Below, piece by piece: positions 63,757 to 64,000 of a DNA stretch of 64,000 nucleotides. Within the stretch, counting starts at the first letter, position 1. Each line of letters opens with the position of its first letter. The notes under the pieces are model-generated. The model was not told the origin of the DNA. It searched no databases and worked only from the letters and a program-made list of their open reading frames with translations. Position numbers and translations under genes: made by a program. Source of the stretch: a virus; IMG/VR virus record IMGVR_UViG_3300044981_000350, positions 1 through 64,000 of that record; one strand, given 5' to 3'.

Positions 63757-64000
63757 AGGTGGTATGCGTCGACGCCGATGGGGAACCGGAACTCACCCTC
63801 GGGATGGTTTACCGCCTCGAGTCGTTCGTCGGCGACGGGAAGGCCCGGCTCGATCGCATCGACGCGCTGTTTGACCGCCGGCGGTTTCTCATCATCGATC
63901 TCGAACACGATGCGCGGTTCGTTTGCGGAATCGTCATCACACTCCAAGTAGCGCGCACCCTCGGGCAATGGCCCGGTCAGGTGCGGCAGAAGAAGTGCAA
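63753..64000 (+). CDS. Hypothetical protein, cut by the window's end
   Basis: ATG 63753 overlaps the helicase stop (ATGA). The frame is open to the end, with at least 82 residues: MKVVCVDADGEPELTLGMVY, then YRLESFVGDGKARLDRIDAL and a strand LFDRRRFLIIDLEHDARF. The N-terminal pattern is an SH3-like or beta-barrel small protein. Too little is present for a call. Confidence 0.55.
   Translation, partial: MKVVCVDADGEPELTLGMVYRLESFVGDGKARLDRIDALFDRRRFLIIDLEHDARFVCGIVITLQVARTLGQWPGQVRQKKC

Overview
The window is a G+C-rich (roughly two-thirds by eye), densely packed stretch of bacteriophage-like DNA with about 119 protein genes. Many neighbours overlap by ATGA or GTGA, intergenic space is minimal, small membrane or zinc-finger peptides are numerous, and no housekeeping genes, rRNA or ribosomal proteins are present. 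A replication and nucleotide module, a virion-structure module, a probable lysis/late module and a tyrosine integrase are all recognisable, so I read it as most of a temperate or formerly temperate phage/provirus genome. Several proteins carry lipoprotein signals and one carries a peptidoglycan-binding-like motif, which suits a bacterial host. The host cannot be named from sequence alone.

Layout. 1-5.9 kb (+): three long collagen-like (Gly-X-Thr/Pro) fibre proteins and one small beta-rich protein. 11.1-5.9 kb (-): a 14-gene early-type operon that starts with a ribbon-helix-helix-like regulator and ends with a Cas4/RecB-like nuclease; it includes an HNH endonuclease and several peptides of about 40 residues. 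11.2-29 kb (+): replication, recombination and nucleotide metabolism. This contains a VapE-type ATPase next to a cluster of CTAGAC repeats (candidate origin or operator), a metzincin lipoprotein, a Sak4-like ATPase with an SSB-like protein, an HD phosphohydrolase, a uracil-DNA-glycosylase/exonuclease/family-A polymerase fusion, a Dda/RecD-like helicase, an HNH endonuclease, an adenine methyltransferase, a MazG-like protein, a dNMP kinase and a RadC-domain protein. 29-46.8 kb (+): virion module with three consecutive candidate capsid genes (39.5-42.4 kb), a histone-like basic membrane protein, a membrane-anchored transglutaminase-fold protein, at least eight single-span proteins sharing a basic N-terminus plus an Asn-Pro tag before the membrane segment, and three more collagen-like proteins. 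49.9-46.8 kb (-): two glycosyltransferases, a methyltransferase and a small metallopeptidase. 50-54.9 kb (+): GroES-like co-chaperonin, candidate lysis proteins, papain-like protease, lipoprotein and small membrane proteins. 57.3-54.9 kb (-): integrase operon. 57.5-64 kb (+): a structured leader region, a hexanucleotide-repeat gene, a run of small translationally coupled genes including two internally duplicated families, and an SNF2-type helicase.

How the parts fit. The replication module is self-sufficient in outline (helicases, polymerase, SSB, recombination ATPase, nuclease, dNTP supply). The virion module is unusual. I see no terminase, portal, tape-measure, tail-sheath or tail-tube gene in 64 kb, while many membrane-anchored virion-type proteins surround the capsid candidates. 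This pattern, together with the collagen-like spikes, would fit a tailless phage with an internal membrane whose genome is several times larger than those of the classical examples. That is inference; missing genes could lie outside the window.
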